From assembly GCA_949752735.1 (NCBI GenBank), contig OX457051.1:371001-435000 (forward strand): 64,000 nucleotides of DNA, given 5' to 3'. The position numbers and the translations under genes are program-made. This document shows positions 52,341 through 63,789 of the stretch, piece by piece. The notes under the pieces are model-generated. The model worked only from the letters and a program-made list of their open reading frames with translations. It had not been told where the DNA came from and searched no databases. The stretch is from Lumbricus terrestris (lineage: Eukaryota > Annelida > Clitellata > Crassiclitellata > Lumbricidae). Every line of letters starts with the position of its first letter. The first letter of the stretch is position 1.

Positions 52341-53284
52341 GAAAAACATTTATAGTCCATTTATGTGTTTTGACCCAAATAACAAGCCAGTCCACAGGTC
52401 ACAGTCATTAGCCCACCTCCAGCACAGTCCACTGCCCACCAGAATTTATTTCAATTTGTGCATTCAACCATACATGTACACTAGTAATAGTATACAATAT
52501 GCGATATTCCATGTTTCGCCTGTGTCTTTACATTGATATATGTTACGTCCCGTAGCAACTCCTAAAACTAAAAAATCAGCCAAAATTTTCAGTGTTAATA
52601 TTTATTAACCTAAAGGTATAAGTTAGGAGGGTGCCTCTTTTTAAAATTCCCACAAAAATATATTTACATGGAGCTAAGAACCACCCTAGGGAACGTAGGC
52701 TATCCACTAAACCATTAAGCTATAATAGTGTGGATCAGTGAACCGTTGCGCGGCGTTTCAAATGAACGCGAATTCGTTCAATGGCTGCAATTAGATAGAC
52801 CTACGTTTTGTTTTGCCTTAAGAACGGACGTCATGCCATTAAATTAATGGACGCAATTCTTAGCGGTCGCCGGACCATCAGAGCAGGCACGTGCATGTCC
52901 CGCAGGGAACATTAAATCATAATAGGTCTACTAAAATATCTTCGTCCATCCATGTCTTCCCATTCAATGTTTCTGCCATCGGTCAGGATCAAACGCCTCT
53001 ATCACCATTTATATCAATCAATACTAGGCTTAATGGCATCCGTCCGCCGTCACTCATACTAAAAGTCCAAAACATCTGCACTTCAGGACTTGCTCTCGAT
53101 GTCATTGCCAACAACTCTTCCTCCTCATCTACTGTAGATCTCACTTCTTGTCAATAATGACATCTCTCAAAGTAAGAAAGCGATCTTACCGTGCTGTCTG
53201 TCTATTACAGCAAACGATATGGATCTCGTTTCTTCCTATTATGCAAAATCTCTTCGATTGCTTCCTCTTCCGTCCAACCAAACT
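52341..53284. other. Intergenic; nothing recognised
   Basis: Short ORFs only. No conserved motif seen. Confidence 0.4.
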
Positions 53285-53353
53285 ATGTTTCTTTTGGTAG
53301 ACATCATATTATGATGGAGAGCATCATAATATGATGTCTACCAAAAGAAACAT
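53285..53353. repeat. Perfect hairpin, 32-bp arms
   Basis: Arms 53285-53316 and 53322-53353 are exact reverse complements around a 5-base loop (GAGAG). It abuts a second larger hairpin at 53357. Confidence 0.95.
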
Positions 53354-53356
53354 GGG

Positions 53357-53494
53357 CCACAGTCAAAAGATGTCATCAGAAGATTGGAGGCCTTCCAATA
53401 TTTTTTATGGTGGGTATTGACATAATATGTCAATACCCACCATAAAAAAATATTGGAAGACCTCCAATCTTCTGATGACATCTTTTGACTGTGG
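53357..53494. repeat. Hairpin, ~67-bp arms
   Basis: Starts CCACAGTCAAAAGATG, ends CATCTTTTGACTGTGG, centre TTGACATAATATGTCAA. One mismatch and one single-base indel. Homology continues outward: ACATGGGCCACAG on the left pairs with CTGTGGCGCATGT on the right. Confidence 0.95.
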
Positions 53495-53519
53495 CGCATG
53501 TTTCTATTCTATTCTATTT

Positions 53520-54430
53520 TTGATTTTTGGCCAAAAGCGCCTCTCACATTACAGCCTAATCAGAGGCGCTGTCAGTGCGAAGAAGTTATGAAAAAAGAAA
53601 AGTCTTAAGACAACGGCAAAGAAAGTAAAGTCTCTAGCTAAAACGCTACTGGAAAGCCAGGCTCGGGGCGTCAGGTTATTCACGAGCGCTGCGTTGAGTT
53701 CAAAAAGATTTTCCGCTAGATACGTCCAAAGGGGTCCGGGTCGGGTTGCCATGGGATCAGAGGGGCGGAACAGCTGCTAATGCGGGTGTCGCCTGGGTCG
53801 GGAAATGGAAAGTGAAGAGAAAGGGTAATAGATGCTGGAGAGATGTAATTTCAATTTCACATGAAAACCCGAGGTTCACCCTCCGCCGGTGTGTGATTAG
53901 TTATGATGGTGGATGAACTGATAAAGAGCGGAATTCGGGAGTGCGAAATTCGGGAGATAGATCATTCCAAAGGCGTGGTGCTGAGTTGGATATGGCTCTG
54001 TTGGAGGGACTCGGTCACTCTTGGGAATTTTGCCAATGGGGCGGGCAGCAGTGTGCAGGATCCTATTTAAAGACCCATCCTACAGGCCGAAAGTCCATCG
54101 TACATGGCGCTGCAGTAGCCCAGACTTCAAACTACAAACGACGAACAAGTGTTGAGACACGCACTAGGAGTCAAAGAGTGAGAAATGACCTTGTGGTTTC
54201 AAAGTTGGTTCTAACATCTGCGACACAGAAGGCTAATGTGCCGCCTAAATGTGAGTTCCTGATCTATGATTACTCCCAAATCCCCAACTGAAGTGTGAAA
54301 AGTGAAGTGTGGGCATTTCAATGATAGACTAAATCAATTCCAGAAAGCTGTTGTGGCATTCCAAACCATATAAGCTGAGTCTTAGCAGGGTTAAGGTGCA
54401 GGCGGTTTAACCCGAAATCAATCCACAGGA
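53520..54430 (-). pseudogene. CR1/L2-like LINE 3-prime fragment
   Basis: The 3-prime end at 53535-53580 has the AGCGCCTCT...AGAGGCGCT hairpin seen in the LINE at 14808. Further in, minus-strand readings give ALVNNLTPRAWLSSS and, near 54400-54310, LNRLHLNPAKTQLIWFG, matching LNPAKTKFIWLG of the intron 6 LINE. Frames are broken. Confidence 0.75.
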
Positions 54431-55283
54431 ATATTATTATTAAATAATAACAAGAAGGGCGAGGTCTCCGGGTTGCTTAAATTTTGCCCGCTGCTCAAAC
54501 GGGAGCAAAGGGGCTAAAACAAACTTGAGGCGATGGTAGCTGAAAGCCTTTGCAGTACAAGGTCATATTGCGCATTTATATTAGCTAAAAATCTCTGTAG
54601 CTTGAAAGTCTCTGATGTGGTGCGTGCTAAGTTAAGCAGACGAGCAGCATAGAAACAAGGTGGAATCGGTAACAAGGAACTGAACCCTCTCTGCTATACC
54701 TTCCAAGCGACAATCCGGTACAGAAGCAAAAGTGTTGACTAGCCAGCACTCGACTTATTTCTGCTGTTTCGCGAAACCAGAGGCATGGTTTGCATGGGTT
54801 ACTGAAAAGAAAACGGTCCTCGCCAAAAAGCGTGAACAAAGGAAGACTTTGTGATTCGGATGCTGTATTTTGAATAGACTGCGGTCTTACAAGAATGTGA
54901 AGAATAATCAAGAATACTCTTACTTATCTACTATTTGATCATTATGAATTCCTTGACTTGTTTCCTAATTGTCGTCATTTATCGCCATCTTATATCAAAC
55001 CCAAGGACTTTGTATTACAGGACGAGTTACTTGTGAAAATTTTTGCGGTCATTCATTTCACTCTCAGCTATAGATGTCGCCCCCACTTAAAATTTCGTTT
55101 ATAATGCTAGAGATAATGTTTTAAATCTCCAAAAGCGTTTCTTATTTTACAAACATAATAATTATTATTCGTCAATCTGAATTCATAGATGTAACTTATT
55201 GAATGCCTTTTTTGTAAACAAGTTTCCGGAACTCCGATCATCGTCCAAAAGTTTGAGCAATAGTCCGGGATGTTAGCGAAAAA
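54431..55283. other. Intergenic; nothing recognised
   Basis: AT-rich, short ORFs only. Confidence 0.4.
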
Positions 55284-57134
55284 TTGTGCATTTTGGTGCT
55301 ACAAGCAAAATAAATATATTTTTGAGTTCAGGAAGAAATTCTAAGAAAAATGTGATATAGTGCCAGTCGAAAAAATGGGAAAAATTTTTCCACTTTTTTC
55401 CCGTTTTTTTCCAGTGCATTTTTTTCCGGAACATTAAATCAAAATGTTGAAATAGCTCATAACAAGCTGAAAATTTCAGGATATGTGTAGGAATATTAGT
55501 AGAATGAGATATGAAAAGTGCCAAACGATCCTTCAAGAGCTCTTTCCGAAATCCAAGATGGCGTACAAAATGGCCGCCATTTCCCAAGGTCATTAGTCAT
55601 CACCTGGAAAAAGCTCGTAGCAAGCCGAAATTTGCAGGATAGGCGTAGAAGTATGAGTAGAATAACATTCCAAAAGTGCCAAGCAATCCTTCAGGAGGTC
55701 TTTCTGGAAACCAAGATGGCGTCCAAGATGGCCGTCATTTTACAAGGTAATTAATTATCACCTGGAAAATGCTCGTAACAAGCTGAAATTTTCAGCATAG
55801 GTGAAGGAATATGAGTGGAATAACATATCAAAAGTGCAAAACAATCCATCAGAAGCTCTCTCTGAAAACCAAGATGGCGCCCAAAATGGCCGCCATTTTT
55901 CATTATTTTTATAGTTTTGCAACCTGAGAGCTAGAATCACATTGGAATTGACACTTACCGTGGTTCGGTGGACGAACATTAATCTCTGGACATAATCCCC
56001 GCACATTATCTCTCCCAGATAGGACATTATCTCTCCCAGATAGGACATTATAACCAGGGTATGATTTATTCACTCCTGGGTAGTCATCACCTGGAAAAAG
56101 CTCGTAGCAAGCCGAAATAAGGTAAGTGTCATTGACAGGACCTGTTAAATGTAAGCTAAACGTAAATGACTCTAACTATGATCTTATTATTAGCCACGAA
56201 TAGCAGAATGGATCGAACTAACAAGTCTTGACTTTACATCTGATCAGCAATATAAGGTTTTTACCATCATGATCTTACAAGGAATGGCACAGTGAACAAA
56301 AGCACGACAATTAATAAAGCGTTATCAATTAAATGCAGAAATAGGCTAATTGCACAGATGGGGTTAACCCGAGTTATGTCCACCTGAATATTTTATACGC
56401 AAAATGGGAGGATGGATATTGGATAATGTCCAGAGGATTAATGTTCGTCCACCGAACCACGGTAAGTGTCAATTCCAATGTGATTCTAGCTCTCAGGTTG
56501 CAAAACTATAAAAATAATGAAAAATGGCGGCCATTTTGGGCGCCATCTTGGTTTTCAGAGAGCTTCTGATGGATTGTTTTGCACTTTTGATATGTTATTC
56601 CACTCATATTCCTTCACCTATGCTGAAAATTTCAGCTTGTTACGAGCATTTTCCAGGTGATAATTAATTACCTTGTAAAATGACGGCCATCTTGGACGCC
56701 ATCTTGGTTTCCAGAAAGACCTCCTGAAGGATTGCTTGGCACTTTTGGAATGTTATTCTACTCATACTTCTACGCCTATCCTGCAAATTTCGGCTTGCTA
56801 CGAGCTTTTTCCAGGTGATGACTAATGACCTTGGGAAATGGCAGCCATTTTGTACGCCATCTTGGATTTCGGAAAGAGCTCTTGAAGGATCGTTTGGCAC
56901 TTTTCATACCTCATTCTACTAATATTCCTACACATATCCTGAAATTTTCAGCTTGTTATGAGCTATTTCAACATTTTGATTTAATGTTCCTGAACAAAAT
57001 CCACTGGAAAAAAACTGGAAAAAAGTGGAAAAATTTTTCCCATTTTTTCGACTGGCACTATATCACATTTTTCTTAGAATTTCTTCCTGAACTCAAAAAT
57101 ATATTTCCTTTGCTTGTAGCACCAAAATGCACAA
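55284..57134. mobile_element. Large foldback element, ~715-bp arms, YY1-motif rich
   Basis: Left arm 55284-56000 and right arm 56420-57134 are near-identical reverse complements around a loop of about 420 bp. Ends are TTGTGCATTTTGGTGC and GCACCAAAATGCACAA. Each arm holds three direct subunits with a 158-bp period (CCAAGATGGCG at 55553, 55711 and 55869). AAGATGGCG and AAAATGGCCGCC words occur in every subunit. The mirror ORFs of about 106 and 125 residues are by-products of the repeat. No target duplication established. Confidence 0.92.
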
Positions 57135-57318
57135 TAACGATGTTTTCGACCGCTAAGAGACCGGACTACAAGGCGGTTAAGAAAAAAAACGTTCCTGTGT
57201 AAAAGTTTACAAAGTCTCTGTATCAAACCGTAATGAGGATTTGGCGGGTAAAACGTGTCAACATAATTTGTGTAAATTCAGAGATACAGTTGTAATCTTC
57301 TGTGGCTGTTAAAATAAT

Positions 57319-58034
57319 TAGGGTAGTCCCAAATTCACGGTCAAAAAGTGAAAAAATCACGGCATGCTTTTGCAAAAACCAAAAAAAATCACGGTGCCGT
57401 GAAATGTTTGCAGTCGCAATTTCTCTTTTACATTCATTTAAAAAAGTTTTAACTTCAGACACAGTTATCAATGAAATTACAGTGATTCCCTATGATTGTT
57501 TTAATAACTGCAGGTCTAATATATAGTTTGTCAATTGCCAGTATAAGTCACTTATTCATTGATCGTAAATAGAGAATAGGCTTATCCTTAATAGCCATCT
57601 TTCCTGGTAGTCAGAGTCTACTCTATGAGTACTTTATAAAAAAACAAATCTTACTATTGCTATGGTATTGGCCGTTTAACAACTAGGCTATGCTACGTAG
57701 GCCTACTTAATTAACGCAATGGAACTTAACTGCCCATTTTAAGAACTTGATTTTGAAAGTTTACATAAACGAGTATTTATGAATGAGTCTTCACTTGTCA
57801 GCGACGTCATTCACTCCCCAAAAGAGAAATTCTTAAATTAATGGTTCCGCGCTGTTCTTGGTCGTCGGCGCCGTTTTTGACGTGTTTCACGACCATTTTT
57901 AACGTGTTTTTACAAAAAAGGGCTGAAAATGTGAAAAATTACGGAAAATCACGGCAAAAGGTTAAATTCACGGCAAACGGCGAAATTAACGGATTCCGTG
58001 ATCTCCGTGAATTCGTGATTTATGGACTACCCTA
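57319..58034. mobile_element. hAT-like element with TAGGGTAGTCC ends (716 bp)
   Basis: Ends TAGGGTAGTCC and GGACTACCCTA. Perfect 8-bp target duplication AAAATAAT at 57311-57318 and 58035-58042. The interior is rich in ATCACGG/CCGTGA words. No transposase. Confidence 0.85.
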
Positions 58035-58107
58035 AAAATAATGATTGTTCTCTTCCATGGGTAAATAAGAGATCGCGAAAGAAAGTTGTTTGCCTAGTCA
58101 TAGCCAT

Positions 58108-58485
58108 CAGGGATGCCACTCTGATTTTTAAAAATGTCTGATCTGGCCGAAAAACGGCTAGAAAAGGCTAGATCGGAAATTGTTTAAAAAATACATCGAA
58201 TTTTCGGGCTAGAAATTTCTGACGGCCTTTTTTAGTCTTTCAGTGTCCGAAAAATTTCTTTTTCTCCTTTCAAATTTTTACTGATGACATTTTTAAGTCA
58301 TTCGTTCTTAATCAGAAATTTTCCTTAAATCTTTCTCCTTGTTACTGCTGTTTCGTATATTTTTTCCGAAATTTGGAAATTTTTTGGAAAAATTTAGGAA
58401 AATCCGCCGTCGAAAAAACCCTATAAACCTAGATTAAACCTAAAAACCTAGATCTAGGTGGAAAAAGTAATGAGTGGCATCCCTG
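58108..58485. mobile_element. hAT-like MITE (378 bp)
   Basis: Ends CAGGGATGCCACTC and GAGTGGCATCCCTG. Target duplication ATAGCCAT/ATAGTCAT with one mismatch. Same family as 23064-23489. Confidence 0.88.
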
Positions 58486-58627
58486 ATAGTCATGATTAAG
58501 AGTTCACAATATGAATGTCGCTTGTGATTGGCTTAGGCCTACATGACGTCATCTAAGTTTATGTTTTACGTCCGTAGCTTGCAAACTCATCGCGCTTTAG
58601 TGTTTACGAAATAGATTAGGCCTAATT

Positions 58628-58823
58628 CATGGCTATTTTTAAGGAATTTTTAGAACTGCACAACCGCTTCTTTTCTTTCACATCCTGCATGGTAAATTAC
58701 TTCCAATCAGAAGACAATGAACTGTTTTCAACTATTTTTAACTGCACAGAACTGCTTCTACAACTGCTCAAATTCATTTAGAACTGCACATTTTGTGTGC
58801 GACTGTACGCTAAAAAATGCCCT
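58628..58823 (-). mobile_element. Copy of the CAGGGCTTTTTT MITE, inverted
   Basis: On the minus strand it starts CAGGGCATTTTTTAGCGTAC and contains GTGCAGTTCTA words, as in 19918-20114. Its far end is decayed. Confidence 0.65.
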
Positions 58824-59774
58824 GGATGAATTGATCGAATAAGCATGGAGGCGAAATGTGAGCGCGTGTTGGCCGTAGCGCATGTTGATAATCGGTCATG
58901 CGCGAGATCCTTATAACACAATGAAGCTGAGATGCGTAACATTATAATAATGTCACTCGCCGTTCCTTTCAATGAGCACTGACAGGAACGGCGAGTGATA
59001 TATTATGTTCTTCAGGCACTAATGCCATTTGATCAGCTATCTGCACATCAGTTGACTCACATCGTTGTGCAGCACCGCATGAGTTTGAAAGGCGTTTGCT
59101 AAATCCAATGCTTTGTAGTTTCGAGACGTAGTTCTTACGAAGTTTTTGCGTCAGCGACAGCATTGAGTGTGCGCAGTAATTTGTATATCTGTGTGGTTTA
59201 ACCTTTCATAAAATTATTATTAGTATATCAGGGACCAAGGTCTTTGGCCTTGTCTTAAAATTGCTTTGCAATTTGGTTGAGCAAGCGACACTGCGAAACG
59301 TTCCATCAAACAAGGATTTAGAAAACCAGCTTAAAATTACTTGAAAGGTAAGTTTCCGTCAATATGCTATCTAATTTGCAGCGTGTCCAGATTTTTTACT
59401 TTAATTAGTCTAAGCATCTAGTTGTTTATTCCAGGATGAATCATCAGCCATACAAATAAACAACAACACAGTATCAAAGATGTAAACAAGGAAGGTGCTT
59501 TGAACAGGTGTCCCGTAGACAGATTTAGCCACCAATGTTTAAGCAATCACACTGCAGGAGTAAAGAAACAAGACGACAAAGACGCAGTAATAGAGCAAAT
59601 ATCTCACGTGGCGTCTCTGAAGGGTCGATATTTGGTCCTCTATGGATAAACCATGAAAGAGGCGTTAGGTAGGCCTATCGACCTTAGAGTCTCTACGCGA
59701 GATGCTCATAGCAAAAGATTTATCGCAGCTGAGATAAATGTAGGCCGATTTGATTCTTTTTAAGCAGGCTACTC
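58824..59774. other. Intergenic; small hairpin only
   Basis: GTCACTCGCCGTTCCTTTCA and TGACAGGAACGGCGAGTGA at 58950-58999 form a hairpin. Nothing else recognised. Confidence 0.4.
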
Positions 59775-59885
59775 TATCAACCAGGATTTGCTGATGCCTC
59801 TGAAGCAATAATTTTCAAGTTTATTTGCTAGGATTTTATGATCGATTATATTGAATGCCTGCGATAGATCAAGAAAGACAGGCTA
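59775..59885 (-). pseudogene. LINE RT motif A scrap
   Basis: Minus-strand reading gives VFLDLSQAFNIIDHKILANKL and then GISKSWLI, the LINE RT motif A segment (lDlskAFDtidH.iLl.kL). Confidence 0.7.
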
Positions 59886-60339
59886 CCAAAAGAAAATTTA
59901 GTCGTCTAATATAGCATAGGACTGAATATTAAATGCACTATTATATTTTGTTTTTGACGGAAATGTCGACCGACATTTTGTATGGCTGAATTCTTACATT
60001 GATGTCACTACAAAGAATTGATTCATGTTTTCAGCGTTTCTATAACAACTTTTCTCTACAGAATATTTTCTGCTTCACAAAGTTGCTGTCACGTGACACT
60101 ATGTCACATAGCGACACAGTAAGGCATTAAACAAACGCCAAAATCAATATTTGATGTTTTTGGCGGGATAGCCTACTTCACAGCATCGAAAGAATTTCAA
60201 TATAAGCCGATTGTTTCATGTTGCCTGTTGCATTGACCAAATTGATGTTCGAGACTATTTTTCATTCAACAATATAATATAAGATAAGAACGTGTTAATG
60301 GTATTTTGTAAGTGATCATCGTCGTAGTCGTAATTTGCA
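59886..60339. other. Intergenic; nothing recognised
   Basis: No gene or clear repeat seen. Confidence 0.4.
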
Positions 60340-60490
60340 AACTTAGAAAGCGCTACTCGAAAGCCAAACGCGGGGCACCAGGTTATCCACGAGCGCTGCG
60401 TTGAGTCAGAAGGGTTGTCCGTAAGAATTGTCCAAAGGTGGTCCGGGTCGAGTTACCATAGGATTAGGGGGGCGAAACAGAGTTAAAGAA
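60340..60490 (-). repeat. LINE-associated repeat upstream of gene C
   Basis: Matches 53640-53770 (CTCGAAAGCC, ACGAGCGCTGCGTTGAGT, CCGGGTCG). It sits about 50 bp upstream of exon 1 of gene C, just as LINE fragments sit upstream of genes A and B. Confidence 0.6.
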
Positions 60491-60541
60491 TGGGTTTGTA
60501 TGTGAAACCAATTCTTATTCCGTCTGTAGGTAAAACTGAAG

Positions 60542-61126
60542 ATGAGTCATCCGTTCACTGTCGAATACATGATGGAAGGCGAAATGGTTCCAACTGACAT
60601 CGACGCGCGTGGTAAAAGGAAGCAAGGCAAACAATTGGCAGACAAAGGAAAACGGATCGATTCAAGACATGCAATGAGTAGACCAGGTTGCGAGTGTAAG
60701 TCGCCGATAAGTAGTGAATGCCAGACCGATCCAGATGACAAAGATCTGGAAGCCATGGAAGAGGTAAAAGAAGAGATGGATGTAAGCATCACAGATGAGG
60801 AGAGAGTGAGCTTCTTCAAGATCCTGAGAATGGGAATGAGACGCAGGATGAAAATCTTTGCCAATGAAGCAACCATTGTGGGTTTGTCTTACCTGGTCAA
60901 ACCATCGAACCACAAAATTGGTTCCATCATCCGTAAGGTCGTGTGGACAATGCTTCTATTGTTTGGAACAGGTTTCATGGTTTACCAGATCTACGACCGT
61001 ATCACCTATTATCAGACATATCCAACCATCGTCGACTATCGAGTGGCGTACAACCGATCTCTACGCTTTCCTACGGTGACCATCTGCCCAGAGTTTGTTT
61101 TCAGCATCAAAAACCTCTTGTCATTG
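60542..61126 (+). CDS. DEG/ENaC-family channel exon 1, gene C (partial, donor altered)
   Basis: Homologous to exon 1 of genes A and B over the whole length. It has MSHPFTVEYM, a charged cytoplasmic segment, VGLSYLVKP at the HG-motif place, TM1 (VVWTMLLLFGTGFMVYQIYD) and FPTVTIC. Where A and B have TTGG|GTAAGT, gene C reads TTGGTCAAGT, so the canonical GT is lost. The only GT nearby (61127) is a weak GTCAAG in a different phase, and the frame otherwise ends at 61135. No exon 2 is found in the remaining 2.9 kb. Gene C may be a pseudogene, may use a shifted donor, or may continue beyond the window. It is clearly more diverged than A is from B. Confidence 0.75.
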
Positions 61127-61555
61127 GTCAAGTAGATCAGTCTTATAATAATCATTACTATTGAATTTCGTTTACAATTCGCAAAATCATTTGACTTTGT
61201 CCTTAAAAGTTTTGTTGATTTCTTAACTCGTGCTACACTCATTTGTATTTAATTGATTTTCCTTCTACATCCTTTTTCCTCTCTATTCTCTTTCATTTTT
61301 ATCTTAACATTTTCATTTCATGATTGTTGCTGGTGATATTGTCGTGGTTTGGCCTGCAGTACATGTGGTGCTTCATTCTCCACGGCTTAGAAATCATAGA
61401 AGAAATGCATATGAAACGCTGTTCCTCATCCAAACTACTATTATCATAATTATTATTTTTATTTGTATTGCTTTATATATTTTTTGTACATGAGATACAT
61501 GTAATTCCTAATATTTTAAATAATTTCGAATAGCAATGTTCTGGTGTATCCGTTG
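61127..61555. other. Intronic or intergenic DNA after gene C exon 1
   Basis: T-rich DNA with no recognisable feature. No sequence like exon 2 of A or B. Confidence 0.4.
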
Positions 61556-62183
61556 AATTGAGCGCGCACATTTCGTCGACCTTCACCTCAGCGACCTCAA
61601 TTCGCCGCCGCGAAACATAGCGCCTACACACATCGCCGCGATCAAACACAGCGGCTACAAAATTCGTCGCCCTTCATTTCAGCGACTCTTATGATAGCAA
61701 TGCCAAATTTAATTTTAATGATAAAACGTTAAAAAAAACTTTCAAACAGCAATGGCAAAGTTTATTTTAATGATAAAACTTTTTTAAAAAATCTTTCAAA
61801 CAGTTTAATTTACATATTAGAGACTCTTATGATAACAATATCAAAGATTCTTTTACCGATAAAATTTTCAAACAGTTGAAATGTATTACACATAGAGGTT
61901 TTTAAATCGTTTGTTCAGTTATTCAGTTACATGTTATACCCAACCAATTTTGCTTTGATTTTGCTCTGAAGTTCTAATCAAGAACACGTGTTGATTACGC
62001 CCGGTAGGCCTATTATTTTAGAAACGCCCTTTTGAAGCAGCGCTGAAATCAAGGACGGCGAATTGTGTAGTCGCTCTATTTGATCGCGGCGAATTGTGTA
62101 CAATGTGTAGGCGCTGTGTTTCGCGGCGGCGAATTGAGGTCGCTGAGATGAAGGTAGGCGAAATGTGCGCGCTCAATTCAACG
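61556..62183. mobile_element. Foldback element, ~130-150-bp arms
   Basis: Ends CGTTGAATTGAGCGCGCA and TGCGCGCTCAATTCAACG. The arms (about 61556-61690 and 62036-62183) share inverted GACCTCAATTCGCCGCCGCG and ACAATTCGCCG words. The AT-rich centre carries AAAACTTT...CAAACAG repeats. Target duplication unclear. Confidence 0.8.
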
Positions 62184-63082
62184 TAAACGAAGTCGTGCTG
62201 TGAGCCAAAAGCGCTTGAAAAGCGACCGTACTGAAGCGCTGGATGGCGACTGATAAGCGCTAATAGAGAAAAGTGGTTTCTTTGTTCTCTCCAGTTGGCC
62301 AAGACTGCTTAAGAAAGCGGACCTTTCTGATTTTCATCGGACCAAGAGATACGAGGGCCAATTATACAAGTCAGTAAGCGGGTATAATTCCAATAGCCTC
62401 AGATGATTTTCTTTCTGCCGCTATTTCGGCAGCAGACCCTCAGCCTCGACAGATCTGGGACGATATGCCTCGGCCAGTGTCAACGGCAGTTGCATTGCAG
62501 GCAAAGAACTGAACCTTACGCGGTATATCAACCTCCTATGTCGCAATTCCCAGCTCTAAATTTAATAGTTGGGGTTCGACGTACTTTGTCACCTCTTACA
62601 GGCTGCTCTGAATTGGGAGCTCTGGAAGCCTTCACATCTACCAGGGGTCCTATCCTCATTGTTATAAATTATAGCTATTAGAATTATTTTAAAATAAGTG
62701 CTCTGAGGTTCATCGGATCCGTCAGTGACTTCACTATTAACTACTGCCATGAAACCAGTCGGAAATGATCCTATTCTTCTGCCTTCTGGATGACAAAAGT
62801 GTCCCTGAACGCCATTATTTTTACTTTTATTATGAACAATTTTATCATTATTTTTTTGCCTTGAGGTAGTCCTACTTTATTCAAACAGGGTCTTACAAAC
62901 TATAAAAACGGTTCATCTGAAACGGCTCAACCATGTCAATTAAAGGTTTAATGAAAGATTATTATTTTTTATTTCATAGAGGTATTTAGTATCTCTCAGG
63001 GACTTCATTGCTAACTACTGTTTAAAGACTAGTGCAGAATGACCGCACTCGTCGTTGTACTGATTAGCGAAAATGCGTCGAA
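62184..63082. other. Intergenic; nothing recognised
   Basis: Short ORFs only. Confidence 0.4.
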
Positions 63083-63122
63083 AAACGATCGTGTTATTAT
63101 TATTATTATTTTTTTTTATATT

Positions 63123-63153
<31 letters not shown>

Positions 63154-63159
63154 TTATTA

Positions 63160-63203
<44 letters not shown>

Positions 63204-63228
63204 ATTTGTGTTATTATTATTTTTTAGT
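63083..63228. repeat. (TTA)n microsatellite
   Basis: About 145 bp of TTA/ATT triplets with T-run interruptions. Confidence 0.95.
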
Positions 63229-63306
63229 ATTTTATTGTTACTATTGTAACGTGTCCCTTCTAGGTTCAGCTTAAATAAATGACTCGTGTCTAGTTTTACG
63301 GGTATA

Positions 63307-63770
63307 ATCTATATAAATAAAAATGTAAAACGTTACTTTTTGTGGCCTCAGAACTCGATAAGTTCTTCACCGATTCTTTTCAAAATTTTCGCAAACCGTT
63401 CCATTCGAACATAAGCGTTTTGTTATAATGCCTTTTGGGGAAAAGCGCAATCTTTTCGACCAAAAAACACAACTATGCGAACGATTTGACCGATCTCGAT
63501 TTCAATTTCAAACCGACGTTGCTTCCGACTGCGGCCGTCTATTTATAGCACATATAGGCTACGTGCGTTCTTTTTTATAGCGCATATATTTATCTAGCTG
63601 TTGATTTCTACAGTAACAAAAACTAACGTTTTACATTTTTTTATATAGATTTTCGCAAACCGTTCCATTCGAACATAAGCGGGTTGTTATAATGCCTTTT
63701 GGGGAAAAGCGCAATCTTTTCGACCAAAAAACACAACTATGCGAACGATTTGAGCGATCTCGATTTTTAC
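63307..63770. repeat. Direct and inverted repeat block
   Basis: TTTTCGCAAACCGTTCCATT and about 115 following bases occur at 63386 and again at 63650. ATCTATATAAATAAAAATG at about 63308 pairs in inverse with CATTTTTTTATATAGAT ending at 63650. It looks like a partly duplicated mobile element end that I cannot name. Confidence 0.75.
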
Positions 63771-63789
63771 AAAATCAAGGATCTCGGAG

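Noticed and set aside
55273..55593. 106-residue ORF repeated in inverse at 56825-57202
   Set aside because: It spans the arms of a foldback element, holds non-coding YY1-motif subunits, and its similarity is explained by the inverted repeat.
63039..63227. Poly-Ile ORF
   Set aside because: Translation of a (TTA)n microsatellite.
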